A stretch of DNA of 64,000 bases from Meconema thalassinum (GCA_946902985.2 OX336388.2:120691894-120755893), one strand, 5' to 3'; counted from the first letter of the stretch, positions 44,366 through 55,984 are shown. Notes: generated by a model not told the origin, from the sequence alone. A program made the numbers and translations.

Positions 44366-45888
44366 ATAGCGGCTTTGGTGGCGTAGGTGGTAGCATGCTG
44401 AACTGCGGTGCCCAAGATCACGCGTTCAGACCCGGCCGAAGTCGTCGGATTTTTTAAGTGCGTTAAAATCCTTCAGTATGCCTTCCTTCGGAGGGGAAGT
44501 AAAGTCGGCGGTCCCATGTCATAGACTTATGGCATGTAAAAGATCTTTCCACTAACTAAACCTGTGTGAAGCTAAATTTCTAAGTTAGATCTCGTTGAAA
44601 CGCTCTAACAAAGTTCCAACGTTTAACACTGCTGTCAACCAAAGTATTATGTGCACTCCGGTTTGAAGGTTGTTTGTGAAGTAACCAATAGACCTACATA
44701 AAATCCATAACGTCATAATTTTCGTCGTTCTATTGTACGTTAGTTCATCTGGGTTTGGAATTTTTAATTTATATTTTAATATTTTTTATCGCAGTTGGAT
44801 CACAAAAAGGGCCCATTTTTAAGCGTGTTTCAACCATGCGTCACATTTAAGAATTATTATCTCAAAAATCCGTCATCAGTTCAAATCCAAATTTTAACAC
44901 AATTTACATTGGAATGTTGTATAACTGGTTTATTAATTTCAAAATTTTGTTTGTCCAAGAAACAAAATTGTTATGTTTATAAGGTACCTTTTTCTCGGCT
45001 CGGGGTAGCTTGAAAATGTAGTTCTTGGTCGCGTTGTAATCCTTATACATCAAAAGGTTATGCTGTATGACTGTATGAATTAATTCACTTATTTTATATC
45101 GGTTTGCATTTGTACGGGAAAATAAGACATGGTTCTGCAGGTAGCCGATACGGGGAAAACTGTACAGCGTTGCCGAAATGGAGCCCATCACGCGTCATAG
45201 CACGCCTCACTCGGAAGTGATGGGCTGCATCTCGGCAACGCTGTACAGCTTTCCCCGTATTGGTTAGCTGCGGAACCATGTCTTATTTTCCCGTACAAAT
45301 ACAAACCGATATAAAATATGTTAATTAATTTACGTATATCACAGTCATACGGCATAACCTTTTGATGTATAAGAATTACAACGTGACCAAGAACTACATT
45401 TTCCAACCACCCCGAGCCGAAAAAAGTTACCTTACAGAAATGATAACTTTGTTTCTTGGACACACAAAATTTTGAAATTAATAAAACATTTATAAGACAT
45501 TCCAATGTATATTGTGTTAAAATTTGGATTCGATCTGTTAACCGGTTTTTGAGATAATAATTCTTAAATGTTACTCATGGTTGAAACACGCTTAAAAATG
45601 GGACTTTTTGTGTTCCAACTGAGAAAAAAAATATTAAAATATAAATTAAAAATTCCAAACCTAGATGAACTAACGTACAATAGAACGACGTGGTTACTTC
45701 ACAAACCACCTTCAAACTAGAGTGCACATAATATTCAGGTCGACAGTAGGTGTCAGTGGAACTACATTCTAAATTGAACGGAACTTGTAGCTCACCCCAT
45801 GGGTGTCCACTTGAAGCAGCTACAGCCTCTGGCGAGCCGAACATGTCCTTGGACACTCCCGGCACTGAAAGCTATACGCTAAACAAAA
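44366..45888 (+). mobile_element. SINE family A2 carrying a 1.09-kb palindrome
   Basis: It starts AGCGGCTTTGGTGGCGTAGG with B-box GCGTTCAGACCCGG, and its 3' part ends GACACTCCCGGCACTGAAAG-CTATACGC. The palindrome at 44645-45733 interrupts it. Together with the LINE before it, it is bracketed by TAGTGTAAGATAT. Confidence 0.83.
44645..45733. repeat. Giant near-perfect palindrome, ~540-bp arms, almost no spacer
   Basis: The left arm from TATTATGTGCACTC (44645) and the right arm ending at GAGTGCACATAATA (45733) stay complementary to a centre near 45189. For example, AACGCTGTACAG occurs on the right where CTGTACAGCGTT occurs on the left. Arm divergence is modest. No ORF has a recognisable domain. 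No clean target duplication is seen. Confidence 0.9.
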
Positions 45889-45984
45889 TAGTGTAAGATA
45901 TCATAGTCTAAATAAAGAATTAGTGCACTATAAGCCTGACCAGTTATTTAACGAACCCTAAAAACGTAACAATATGAAAATCAT

Positions 45985-46235
45985 GTATTTTCCATTCATC
46001 ATCTTCAGGATGTCCTTCCAGCGAGCCGGGTAGGAACATTGTAAACGAAATGCCACCATTTAGTCCTGTCCTGGTATAGCTTTTCCTCTCCACAGCATCC
46101 GATGTTACTACTCTCCTCATGAGGTCTTCCTTAACCTGGTCTGTCCATCTCTTCCTAGGACGTTCAATTGGTTTTCTTCCTGGCACCTCCATCTCCAAAT
46201 ACTGGCTTGGAGTTTTCCATTGTGAGTGTCAAAGG
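45985..46235 (-). pseudogene. LINE C-terminal fragment
   Basis: On the minus strand: KPIERPRKRWTDQVKEDLMR and TRTGLNGGISFTMFLPGSLE, then a decayed tail. It abuts a plus-strand LINE at 46290. Confidence 0.65.
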
Positions 46236-46289
46236 CAGATTTTGGTCTCCTTCACTATTAATGTGTATTGTCGCCTCTACTTTTCCTCA

Positions 46290-47100
46290 CTGTCATCCAT
46301 AAACTCTTTGCTGATGACGTAGTGTTATGGGGCGGGGGAGGGCGATGAATTGGAAGTCCAAGAGCAAGATAATGTTTGGAACCAGGAGATGGAAGAGCAT
46401 GGAATGAAGATCAGTGTGGAGACGAGTCAGGCGGTAGCGATGACGAGAAATGTGTGAGATGGTATGGGGAATATTGCAGTAGATGGAAAACCGTTAGAAG
46501 TTTGTGAAAAGCTTCAAATAGTTAGAGAGTGTCCTCACAGATGATGGAGGGATGAGTGAGAAAATTGGGGTAAGAGGATCCAATAAGCAAATCGGCTTTA
46601 CCATAGTGTGAGGGGTCTGGTGTGGATCCAGAAAGTGCACGAGAAATGTAAGAAAATCTTGTATTCAACATATTACACACCTATATTTGTATACGCAGCA
46701 GGCACGTGGACAACAACTAAACGGGATGAAAGTAGAATCCAGGCAGCAGAGATGAAGTTCCTTAGAGGTATAATTGGAGAGACAAAGAAATTAGGGAAAA
46801 ACAGGATTTTTGAGTTACAAGATAAAAATGAGATCAGTAAACTAAAAACAGTACAGTATGGCATATGATGCGTTGGGAGAAGACAGAGTCCCGAAGTGAT
46901 TATTTACCGAGAAAAATACGGGAAGGCATCAAAGGGGAAGGTCGAGGATAAGGTGGATGGATACAGTGAGGGAGAGCATTGAGAAAAGAGGAGTGAAAAT
47001 GGAAGATATACTTGAAGAAGGACGAGAGTGGAGGAGAGACAGGAAAGTATGGAGGCCCTGGAATAACACCCCGACCCAGATTACTGGAAGTGGGAAATGA
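46290..47100 (+). pseudogene. RTE-like LINE 3' fragment, many frameshifts
   Basis: LADDVVLWG-like RT motif near 46305-46335, then YSTYYTPIFVYAAGTWTTTK, RIQAAEMKFLRGIIGETKK and later GRG-WMDTV and RRDRKVWRPW segments. It ends at TGGAAGTGGGAAATGAAG. Decayed. Confidence 0.75.
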
Positions 47101-47204
47101 AGTTAATTTATGAAATAAATTGCTTAACAGGTAATACCAACACTACAGTGATAAATATTGCCTGCACGCCAGGAGAAGTCAATTCGACATGCTGCAACGG
47201 GGAG

Positions 47205-48365
47205 TGGGGGTTCAAACCCGGCCAAAGTCGTCGGATTTTTTAAGAGCATTAAAAATCCCTCAGTATGCCTTCCTTCGGAGGGGAAGTAAGCCAGCCGTCC
47301 CATGTCATAGATTTATGGTATGTTAAAGAACCTTCCACTAATTACACTTGTGAGAAACTAAATTATAGGTTAAATTTCACTAACGTTCTCAGGTTCCAAC
47401 GTTCGTCACCAGGAGCCAACTGCGGTGGCATCTAGTAACCCAGTTCAGAACTAGTCGTTGATAGCAGCGGCAAAAGTAGGAACTACTTGAAAATTCGGTA
47501 GCTGTTCACTTTAGACCATCCTTTGTATAAATATTTTTAAAAACTGAAATTACCTGATTTAATAGTCGGGAGGATATCAGGAGAGGATTGAGTATTAGAT
47601 GTTCACTACTCCGCTGTCATAGACCCACCATCCCGCCCAAATAGCGACACGACTTATATAGTTGAAATCGAAGTTCTCAGCCCCATCTTTCTCACTGAGT
47701 CAGTATTGCCAACCCCACACGTTTGGTACTATTTCGCACGTGATGTATGAAATCACTAAGTGAACTCAATTACAGTGTTTATTTATGTATTTATAATGTT
47801 TTACATACAAAAACAGACCTAACCTGGGGCTTATGCCCCAGACCCCCTTGCTTGTGGTACTAGCATTAATTTTCGACCAGGCAGTACCTAACCTAGTAGC
47901 GAAGGCGTGTGGTGAATTTCTTTATTCAAGTTGGTAACGTAGTCACATGATCGACTTTCGGGTGTCACATGACTGTCAAAGATGGCGTCCGTAAGTGAAG
48001 AAAAATTGCATTCTTTCCGTGAAATAACAATTATTGCGGTGCAGCAGTGGCTATTGAGTATGAAGAGATTGTGAAAAGACTCCCAACAACTCCCCGAAAG
48101 GTATGCATATCATAAATGATATATTTTCAATAAGCTAAGGTGTTAAAAGTTGTTAAAAGTGATGAAAAGGGAGGATGGTCTAAAGTGAACAATAAATGAA
48201 AATTCAATGTCTGCAGTCCTTACTTGAATTAAAAAACAGAACACATACTAATACAATACAGTAATACAATTAACACCGATTATCAGACAGATTTTACACA
48301 CACCCAAAGTACACGGGGCTACATGACCGTGTTGTCGCAGCCCCTAAACTGAGGAACCAACCATC
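47205..48365 (+). mobile_element. SINE family A copy containing a 700-bp insertion
   Basis: B-box GGGTTCAAACCCGG near 47210, then the standard body. It resumes after 48196 with CTGCAGTCCTTACTTGAATT and ends CCCCTAAACTGAGGAACCAA. The A-box end is truncated. Confidence 0.85.
47497..48196. mobile_element. 700-bp DNA-transposon-like insertion with 9-bp duplication
   Basis: TGAAAATTC is repeated at 47488-47496 and 48197-48205. A 20-bp inverted repeat TGTTCACTTTAGACCATCCT lies 6 bp inside each end (47503-47522 and the inverse ending 48191). The interior shares CCACCATCCCGCC, ATTGCCAACCCCACACG and GGTGCAGCAGTGGCTATTGA with family H repeats. Confidence 0.8.
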
Positions 48366-48991
48366 AGTTACAGCTACCTCCCACATAGTGCTTTACATAT
48401 GTAGGCCTAATCTGTCACGGAAGGCCCCTTTCCACTTTTCCCATTTGCAGAGTTCAGAGTAAAAATAAACAATAAAGAAGGCGTGAAAGAGTGAAGCAGG
48501 CAGTGACCGACTGGACTTTTTTGAATGTGCAGTATGCAGTACACGGGAAGGCTTCTACAATTCAAACCCAGCTGACTTCTTCTGGCATGCAGACAATACA
48601 TACTTTTGGGCTGGCAAGTACCAAAGGCAGTTCAAGAACGGGTACCTACTTCTCGTAGTCAACACTATAATATGATCTCCAGAGTTAATGAAACAGGGCA
48701 AAACTCCGGAGGTTTATCAAATGAAAGGCCCTGATGTCCCCAGTACCTTTCTGAGGGTCATATATGTTCTATCTTCAGACCTCCAACATAGCTGATCCAT
48801 AATTTCAACTGTTCCACACACAATACAAAGTTTTGGACCACAAGAATGTAGGAATTAAGTGTCTTGGGCCAACTCTACGTACTGTTACCACCCCAAACGA
48901 CCACATGGTGGTGGGGGTATTCTCTATTGTAACCCATCCCCCATGTTACATCACTAAACCAGAAAATATAAAATTTATAGCTCTGCCTTAC

Positions 48992-49363
48992 ACCAGGTTT
49001 TACAACGTCCTCTTCTTCCCCAGTTGTGGCTCTCTTCTTACGAGGGGGGCGTTTCTTCATCTGTAATGCTGAAATATTCTCATGTATCCCCTGAGGGGAC
49101 TTCGTACTTAGCGTACGAGTACAGTGCTGGAACAATATTCCGTTGGTGATAACGTTAACATACTTGTAAAATCCAACGCACGTTCCACCCAGGCCTTTAT
49201 TAAATACTGTGGGGGACGCAATTAACGTCCTAAATGCATTTGAAGCCAGTTTGAATTGTACAGCGTTGGTTTGAACAGATATTCCTAAATTCGAACTGTA
49301 ATGAACGTGCTTTACACAAGTTACAATATTCGTTGTCCATCTTGACAGAACGGAGGGAAGCAT
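48992..49363 (-). CDS. RMND1: RMND1 homologue, first coding exon (mitochondrial targeting region)
   Basis: This is the N-terminal 124 codons of a DUF155/RMND1 protein, a mitochondrial inner-membrane protein needed for mitochondrial translation in animals (family knowledge). An in-frame TAG at 49393-49391 precedes the ATG at 49363, so this Met is the first possible start. The first ~85 residues are rich in S, T, N, R and K with few acidic residues, as expected of an import sequence. A basic patch MKKRPPRKKR and an acidic GEEEDVVKPG follow. The exon ends in phase 0 at GGT|GTAAGG, and joining it to the exon at 37193 gives KPG-FWNVVAYATAEEY, the start of the conserved domain. N-terminal parts of this family are poorly conserved, so the call rests on the in-phase join. 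The start codon and leader are inferred without transcript evidence. Confidence 0.82.
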
Positions 49364-49700
49364 AATCAGAATTTCGCTAAGTGGCACACGCTATTTAACT
49401 ACAAATCTTGTCATTCCAGAAGGCATTCGCAAGTGCAATGCAAGTTGTGCCGGCGAAGAAACAACTGCCAAGCCGTGCCAAACGAAACAGATGTGACCTG
49501 TTATCAACCACGTGCGAAGAACGGAAGAACTGTGGAACTGCTCTTTTATAAGAACGACTAAGGGTTGCCAACTCTAGTTTCCAAAATCCACCAAACAATA
49601 GTTGAACGTTATTACTGGATTGAGAAAATAGATGTTTTGTCATTAAAGGAAGTTAAAAAAGAGGTCGCTTCTAAGTTTTCACTTTGACTTTACTAAGATT
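49364..49700 (-). promoter_or_regulatory. RMND1: Probable 5' UTR and promoter side of the RMND1 homologue
   Basis: This stretch is immediately upstream of the RMND1 start codon. It has more CpG than the flanking introns and no transposon signature. No TATA box is apparent at a convincing distance. The position is inferred only from the gene model; additional 5' non-coding exons cannot be excluded. Confidence 0.3.
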
Positions 49701-50519
49701 CCCATTGTATCAACGGTGTAAAATTTAACAAACTTCATGGGTCTGTTGGCTACATTGTCCAATTCTACGTTTCCTTGTTTTATCGCAAAGTTCACTATGA
49801 TTTTCTTGGAAGTTTTAAAGGCTAACATTTAATACATTTTTTCTACTTTGTATGACACCGTTTCCCCTCTCCTGTATATTGAAATGAATAATCCGTTAAC
49901 TATCCAAGTCGGTCTCTTCTAGAAATATTTCGTTTACGGACCAGGAACTGTCTCTGACAGTGTCGCCAAGTGGAGCGAAATTTCCCTCTTTTCAGAATAA
50001 TGTTACTTCACGGAGTCGATGATCTTTAAGCGCGCCAGTTTGCAAAAGATTGATTTAAGAAGAAAAAATAAATTTTACGGGTATATCTTAAGCAAGTAGG
50101 CCTACCTTACTATGAAAACAATTATTGCAGTTTCATTTAGGGAATTGAGACACCATGGCCATCAGCCCTATGGTTACCTGATAACCTGTGTCATTGTAAT
50201 CTATGATCTACATAGTGTGTTTATTTGCAATTGGGGTTAGGAAAGGGAAGACAGCTTCTGTGGCCTTAAGTTAGGTATCATCGCATCATTTGCTTGGAGT
50301 ATAAGTCGGAAACCTCTGAAAACCACAGATGGAGGTGGCAATCGAATCCACCTCTTGCCAGTTTTGACTTGCAAGGCAGAGTAGTTTTGGTGACCAGAAA
50401 TCAAAGCTGCAACATCAGGGCCAAGAGCCAATGTTATATTCTATTCACCGAGTGGTTACATTTAAATTTTAACGAACTAATTTTTCACCTGTAGGCACTT
50501 GCGTATCTGCCGACACACT
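49701..50519. other. No gene recognised
   Basis: AT-rich sequence upstream of the RMND1 start. It contains a possible SINE-like stretch (CAATCGAATCCACCTC near 50340) too decayed to classify. Confidence 0.3.
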
Positions 50520-50975
50520 TAATTACTTCTTCTTTCCTACCGTATTTCCCGCTTGGGCGCAGGGTCCGCTTGCTTGGTTGCTGTTTGCCACATCTTCCTG
50601 ACAAGGGCATCTTCTGGTTTGAGGCCGCACACCATTAGGTCTTCACTGATTCTATCCATCCATCGTTTCTTTGGACGCCTAAGGGGTCGATGACCTTCTG
50701 GATCGTATCAGAGGGCCGTTTTTTTTAATCACAGAGTTCTCATCATTTCTAGAGACATGCCCATACCAGCGAAGACGCGCTTCCCCATTTTATCTAATTG
50801 TTGCAACTCCTATTTGCGTCCTTACATGTTCATTTCTGACATGGTCAAGTCTTCTAATACCCATGGACCAAAGCAGCATTGAGGGCTTGTTCGTGTTTGG
50901 TTGAAGCTGACCAACATTCTGTGCGGTAGAGTGCCACTGGCCTTGTCATGGTCTTGTAAACTTTTCCTGTCAGGT
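50520..50975 (-). pseudogene. Old LINE C-terminal fragment
   Basis: Read on the minus strand it follows the same order as 42903-43790: a CHKTMTRPVALYRTECW-like block, then a MVHGY-type helix, AWACL, a RP-like Arg-rich block, and the EDALVRKMW-type end. Many stops. It resembles the (GAA)n-tailed LINE group. Confidence 0.5.
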
Positions 50976-52108
50976 GGATCACACAGTAGGCTACACTAGG
51001 AAGGAGAATAACGCACTTGACCAGTCGTATGTCGTCACTGAGACTTGTCCGTGCATCTCAAATAAATGGTGCACATCATTCTGTCCATGTGTACGAACAG
51101 TGGCGGATCCAGGCCTTGCGGGGCCCTGGGCGATATTATAAGGTGGGGCCCACAACAAAACAACTATGGGAGGTCGATACCCGGACAGGTAGATCAACGC
51201 TACCCTACTAGGATAATGACTAGGGAACCCTCGATGCATACCGGTCATGCAACAACACTACCGATTAGTTACACATTTACATAGAAAATAAACTATCCTA
51301 AACACAAAATGGTAGGACGAGAATCTCGGCTCTCGGGTGTGAACGGTGAACGTTAAAACTAACTTGAACTCTAGTAACTAATTCGCAGTAGGCTATTATC
51401 GCATGTCGATTGCAAGAATGAAATGATGATCAGATTTATAAAAACGAACAGGCAAACTAAAACTAGTGCCTGGGATTTATTTCCAAACAAATACAAGTAA
51501 TTAAATAAAATAATCCCTATCACCATGAATAAATAAACATGTTAAAATTAACTGTTACACACGTCAAATAGATCTAGTATTTGTAGAATAAGTGTATCTA
51601 AATATTCTTGTTACAGTAATGTAACGATATTAAGTTTCATAAAAGGTTTACATAACTTTACAGTCACCCTGTGGCTGTGTCATTGAAATGGTCTGCTAAA
51701 AATCAGCTGTTCACTCATGAAAAATGAAATTAACAATTCAAAACCCTACATTATACACGAATGTGCGTAAAATGTTACTAACTGCTCTAATAAAATGATT
51801 ATTAATAATATATGGTTTAAATATTTACATTATTTACAAATCTCGTGCTTCACACGGTTTAAAAATTACCATTAACACTGTCAGTCGCGCTCTGACAGCT
51901 TCATAGTGTCTCTGTTACACAAATTACAGTTCTCCAACAATGCTTCTACCAACGATAAAATTCTCAGGTACTTCCAGTGGTGTGTCATAATAAATAAGCC
52001 TGAGTATCAAACAATTAAGTTAAATACAGCTTGGAATGTCGTGTCAATAAATAAAACAATAGGATAAAGATCGATGCGAAACTACTACAAGTCTCTATAC
52101 ATTACGTG
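50976..52108. other. No gene recognised; possible single hAT-like end near 51100
   Basis: GTGGCGGATCCAGGCCTTGC-GGGGCCC near 51100 resembles a hAT terminal repeat (compare CAGGGCCGGATTTACC at 4822), but no partner end was found. The rest is AT-rich. Confidence 0.25.
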
Positions 52109-52208
52109 CACGTTAAAGATCCCCTTCGGGGCAAAATTCCGGCACCCCGGCGTCTCTAAAAGCCAGTGTAGTTAAAAGGGACGTAAAACCAATAACATTA
52201 TTATTTAT
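52109..52208 (+). repeat. SINE family B, 100-bp 3' fragment, 13-bp target duplication
   Basis: CACGTTAAAGATCCCCTTCG...AAACCAATAACATTATT matches the 3' half of 38755-38982. TATACATTACGTG flanks it exactly (52096-52108 and 52209-52221). This shows that strongly 5'-truncated SINE copies insert with full target duplications. Confidence 0.9.
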
Positions 52209-52221
52209 TATACATTACGTG

Positions 52222-53540
52222 GATCATTTACAAATACTCGCATACATAAACAATTCAAACATCTGACCTTTGTGTTAGCGCTTTCACTCATCTTGTAACA
52301 ATTCGTTGCTCCACATAGCAATATGTTCCTTCCTTCCGCAATACAGTGAACAATACTTATCAAGGGCGTCTTACTACGCTCTAAACATGTTATACATCCT
52401 TCCTTTCCTCTTTATAAACAATCTTTACAACTCCGCACGGCATTACTTCCTTGAAAAACCCATCTTGCTATACACTTATAGAAGAATTAGTGATTTTACT
52501 AGATAACTACACTAGAGTATGTTACCGTTCAGAATGCACTCCTAACTTTCACCTCCTGTCTAAATTATTAAACCTCGTGCATCAAATTACAACAATTACA
52601 TGTTCGTTCACATTAATACAATTCACAAAGTACTTCTTATTCCTTTCATTAGCGCTCTTCGTTCTCCATGATCCATGATAAACTTGTTTTTACATGTTAC
52701 CAAACGTTAACAATGTTACTTAATAGTTCGCTCGTCTTTTAGTTATTAATAAAAATAAATTCATATCCTCCCGCTTCTGGTGTATATTTAAATATATGAA
52801 CAATTCATATTTAAGTTGTTTTTACCATACAAGACCGCAGGTAGACTAACATATCTCCTGGTCTATTCATCTCAGTTAAACAATGTTTATACTTTAATTG
52901 TCGATAAATATAGGCATCATATGACCTCAATTGTCAATACCATGATCCTAATTTATAGTGTATATCCGTAATATAATAGTTCAAGACTATTTAGTTGTCT
53001 AATAAGTTGTATTCCGCTATAGGAATTTTATAACACTCCAATTGTTATAAATAAATATACCAGATGTATATGAGCATCGTAATGTTGTTACCTAAAATTA
53101 TAGCATCTCACAATTATGCTTTACTTGATAACAATGCATTATAGATATATCATTGAATACTTTCGCTGTTACGCATAGAAATTTTTAATAACAATTATAA
53201 CGTTTAAATGTTCTTACAATATGTCAATAATTACGCTCTTCTCCAAAATACAATGTTATCAAATAATCTAAACATTCTCAAGTTATCTTAGCATTATCGA
53301 ATTATCTTAGCCTTATCGAATTATCTAAGCATTATCGAAGCATTCCTTTATAAAACGAGTATCGTTCAAAAGTGAGAGTCAAATAACGTTTCCTTCAGAA
53401 TAAAAAAAATACGTGAAACGCAAATCTAAGTTAAATGAATTAAATAACGTCTCATACGACACATGAAGACGTATCAAAAATTACAATGAAACTCTACAAT
53501 TTAAGCTATTAAAAACAAAGAATAAAGACAAGAATAACTA
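52222..53540. other. AT-rich stretch, no feature seen
   Basis: Low-complexity A/T-rich sequence with short direct echoes (AATTATCTTAGC repeats near 53280-53340). No coding, repeat-end or RNA signal recognised. Confidence 0.4.
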
Positions 53541-54580
53541 CAAATGATGTTGGTCACTCCAAAAATGGACCTCTACTACTACAGCAAAACCACAGACATG
53601 AAACAAACGGTTGTTCTACCTTGAGACATCTTCTACGGCCAGGGAATACCTCTGTCAGCTGTCCTAGATGTTGCGTCGAAGCTGTCATCGTTCGTCTACC
53701 AGCGAAACCAGTTACTGCCAAGCTCGTTCGTCAGCTGCGGTGGACCCCTACTCACTTGGCCTGCCAACTGTTCTCCAACACGGCTTGAGCTGCTAACGGT
53801 AGAAGCGTCACCTTCTCGGCCAGCGGCCTGGAAACTGCGATTCCCAGTTCGATCGGCTGCAAATGGTCTTCTTCTTCTTATCTCTGTCCTGCAGAGTGGT
53901 CTCGCCATTGTAGATCCGCAAGTCCTGGGTTGACATCCCGTCCTGGTGAAGTTGGACATCTTGCTTGTGGTGTAGAAATTCATATTTGAATACTGCAAGT
54001 TGGTGTGCAGTTGTAGCTGTGTCGATCCTTGAATCTCTGAATCACTCTGACCTCCCAATCCATGGTATAGATTAACCTCCTTTCATTTTACTTAGTTCTC
54101 CATAATCTCTTCTTCAATAGACGTATAATAAGCTTCTCCTCCCCGACTTATGATTTCTGCCATCATGTAGACTGTGATGTAGCTTGTGATGAAATACTGC
54201 TGTATATTTATATTTGGAATAATTGCAGCACTATCGTTGCTTTCAGTAGATAATGCTCTTAATTATTTCTTCTGTGTGAAGTGCTGCTTATATGCGAAGT
54301 CTCGTTCTAAAATTGTAATGCTTTTATACTCGCTGTTCTCTTCAATAATGTAAATGCGTTTCGCCGGCTTTTCTTCCCAACATCCTCGGCGATGCCTTGG
54401 TTGTTTGGTGGTACAACGGTGCTTATCGTCCGGGCTTATGCTGTGTTCAAAAACTGCTCCTTTGTTGTGCGCGTGCGTGAAACGCGTCTGCTCGTGACCA
54501 GTCGCTATGAGAGAGTGTTTAGCCACGCTTCTCCTTCGCGGCGCGTGTCAGTCCTGGCCTAGCTTCACTAGCCTCTAACA
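53541..54580 (-). other. Possible LTR-like or promoter-like region, minus strand
   Basis: Reading minus from 54580 the sequence begins TGTTAGAGGCTAGTG. It contains GAGTATAAAAGC (TATA-like, near 54335) and passes into a GC-richer ORF (54058-53696, 120 codons, no domain). The organisation resembles an LTR followed by a leader, but no second LTR, PBS or gag motif was confirmed. Confidence 0.25.
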
Positions 54581-55019
54581 CATGTATATTAATAGAAATA
54601 TACTCATATTCGCTCTATTATCCAATAATTTATATTTCTTTTCAACCAAATAAATTCCATTTTGCATTCTACACTTGTAGATGTGCTTATTTCTCTTAAT
54701 ATCTGCCAAATTTATATAAAAGCGATTCCCACAAAAATTATGTGCTATTAATTGATTGGCTGTTGAAATATTCTGAAAAAGGCTCCTGGGTCTAGCCTCT
54801 TTTGCACGGGTCGTGTGCATTGCTTTGTTATGATGCCCATGCTAACCAAACTGGTTTTCTCGTGCCAAACATGAAGCGTTGTACAAAATCCAGCTTCGAA
54901 TGATCGAGCTCTTCCTTAGTTAAAATCTCATTCACCAGAATATTTCCAAATAATAAATTCCTCAAAATGCTTCAAATTTCTCCAAACTACTTTCATCATG
55001 CATCATTTGCATCCCATAA
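54581..55019. other. No gene recognised
   Basis: AT-rich, no recognisable repeat ends or coding motifs. Confidence 0.35.
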
Positions 55020-55400
55020 TACATATATACTGTCTGTCTGTTAGGTAGTCAGCCCGAAGGCTGGTTGGATCCTCAAAAGCACCACCGTTACGTTATGTGA
55101 GTAGATACCCACAAAAACCCAAGGCAGTGCTATATTGAGGCGTTCTAGTCAAGAAGTGGAGTGAGGTAGTTTGCCCTTGCTTTCCTGAGTCAGAACAGTA
55201 GTCCAAACCCTATGAGTAGAACCTTTCACAGCATTCACAGGCACTGACTGTGCCCTGAATGCCATTACTAAGCACCACCCATACCTCAGTAGCTTCCATA
55301 TAATCACAGCCATGAGTGAGACTGAGACATCGGTGAAAAGCCACCTTTTACTCTAGCCTGTGCCAACTGACAAATGCAAATGTATTGTATTCATCAAGAG
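55020..55400. repeat. Dispersed-repeat-like stretch (CAGCCCGAAGGCTGGTTGGA)
   Basis: The phrase GTCAGCCCGAAGGCTGGTTG-GATCCTCAA with its downstream sequence looks like an insect retroposon I have seen before. There is no second copy in this window to confirm this. Confidence 0.3.
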
Positions 55401-55499
55401 ATGGCAAACAGGCCAATATATACTGTATTTACTAAATTATTTTAATTCCAAATTTCCAATTTTTCCTTTCAATGGTGCACAAGTCGTTTGAACCTCGGC

Positions 55500-55970
55500 T
55501 CGGTCAAAGGTCCTAAGCTGGGCTGAATTCGATTTCAGTACCAATGGTTTTGACTAGACCAATATTTTCATCCAAGCCAATGGAGGATTGATAGCGCGCC
55601 CGGGGCCGCATTAGCTTATAGATAACACCCATTGTTTTTGTCACGCACAGTGGGGAAAGTCACGCATCAATAATCTTTATCCAGGCCAATGGTTTTGCCT
55701 TAAATACTGTTCAAATGAACACGACCAATAATGCTTTATTTACGTTAAAAGTAATTATTTCCGGTGCAGCAGTGGCAATTGAGAATGTGAAACGATCTCA
55801 ACATCTCCAAGAAAGGTTTGTCAATCATAAATACTATATTTTCAGTGATATACCATGTTGAAAGTTACTAAGGCTTGGTCTCCTGTTCTGTAGTTTTAAT
55901 CTTTCAACAAGGTATATCACTGAAAATATAGTATTTATGATTGATAAACCTTTCTCGGAGATAAGTCGAG
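55500..55970. repeat. Repeat family H, partial copy with terminal hairpin
   Basis: Inverted relative to 16520-16950: CCATTGGTTTTGACTAGACC, CACGCACAGTGGGG, TTATTTCCGGTGCAGCAGTG. At 55815-55965 the AAACCTTTCTTGG / ATACTATATTTTCAGTGATA unit is present twice, inverted, making an ~150-bp hairpin. It abuts the LINE at 55985. Confidence 0.75.
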
Positions 55971-55984
55971 GAAGGCCATCAGTA

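Noticed and set aside
51095..51160. Terminal repeat of another hAT (GGCGGATCCAGGCC)
   Set aside because: No partner end or duplication was found within range.
54257..54580. Definite LTR of a Copia or BEL element
   Set aside because: TGTTA start and TATA-like box are suggestive, but no second LTR, PBS, gag or 5-bp duplication could be matched. It is kept only as a low-confidence feature.
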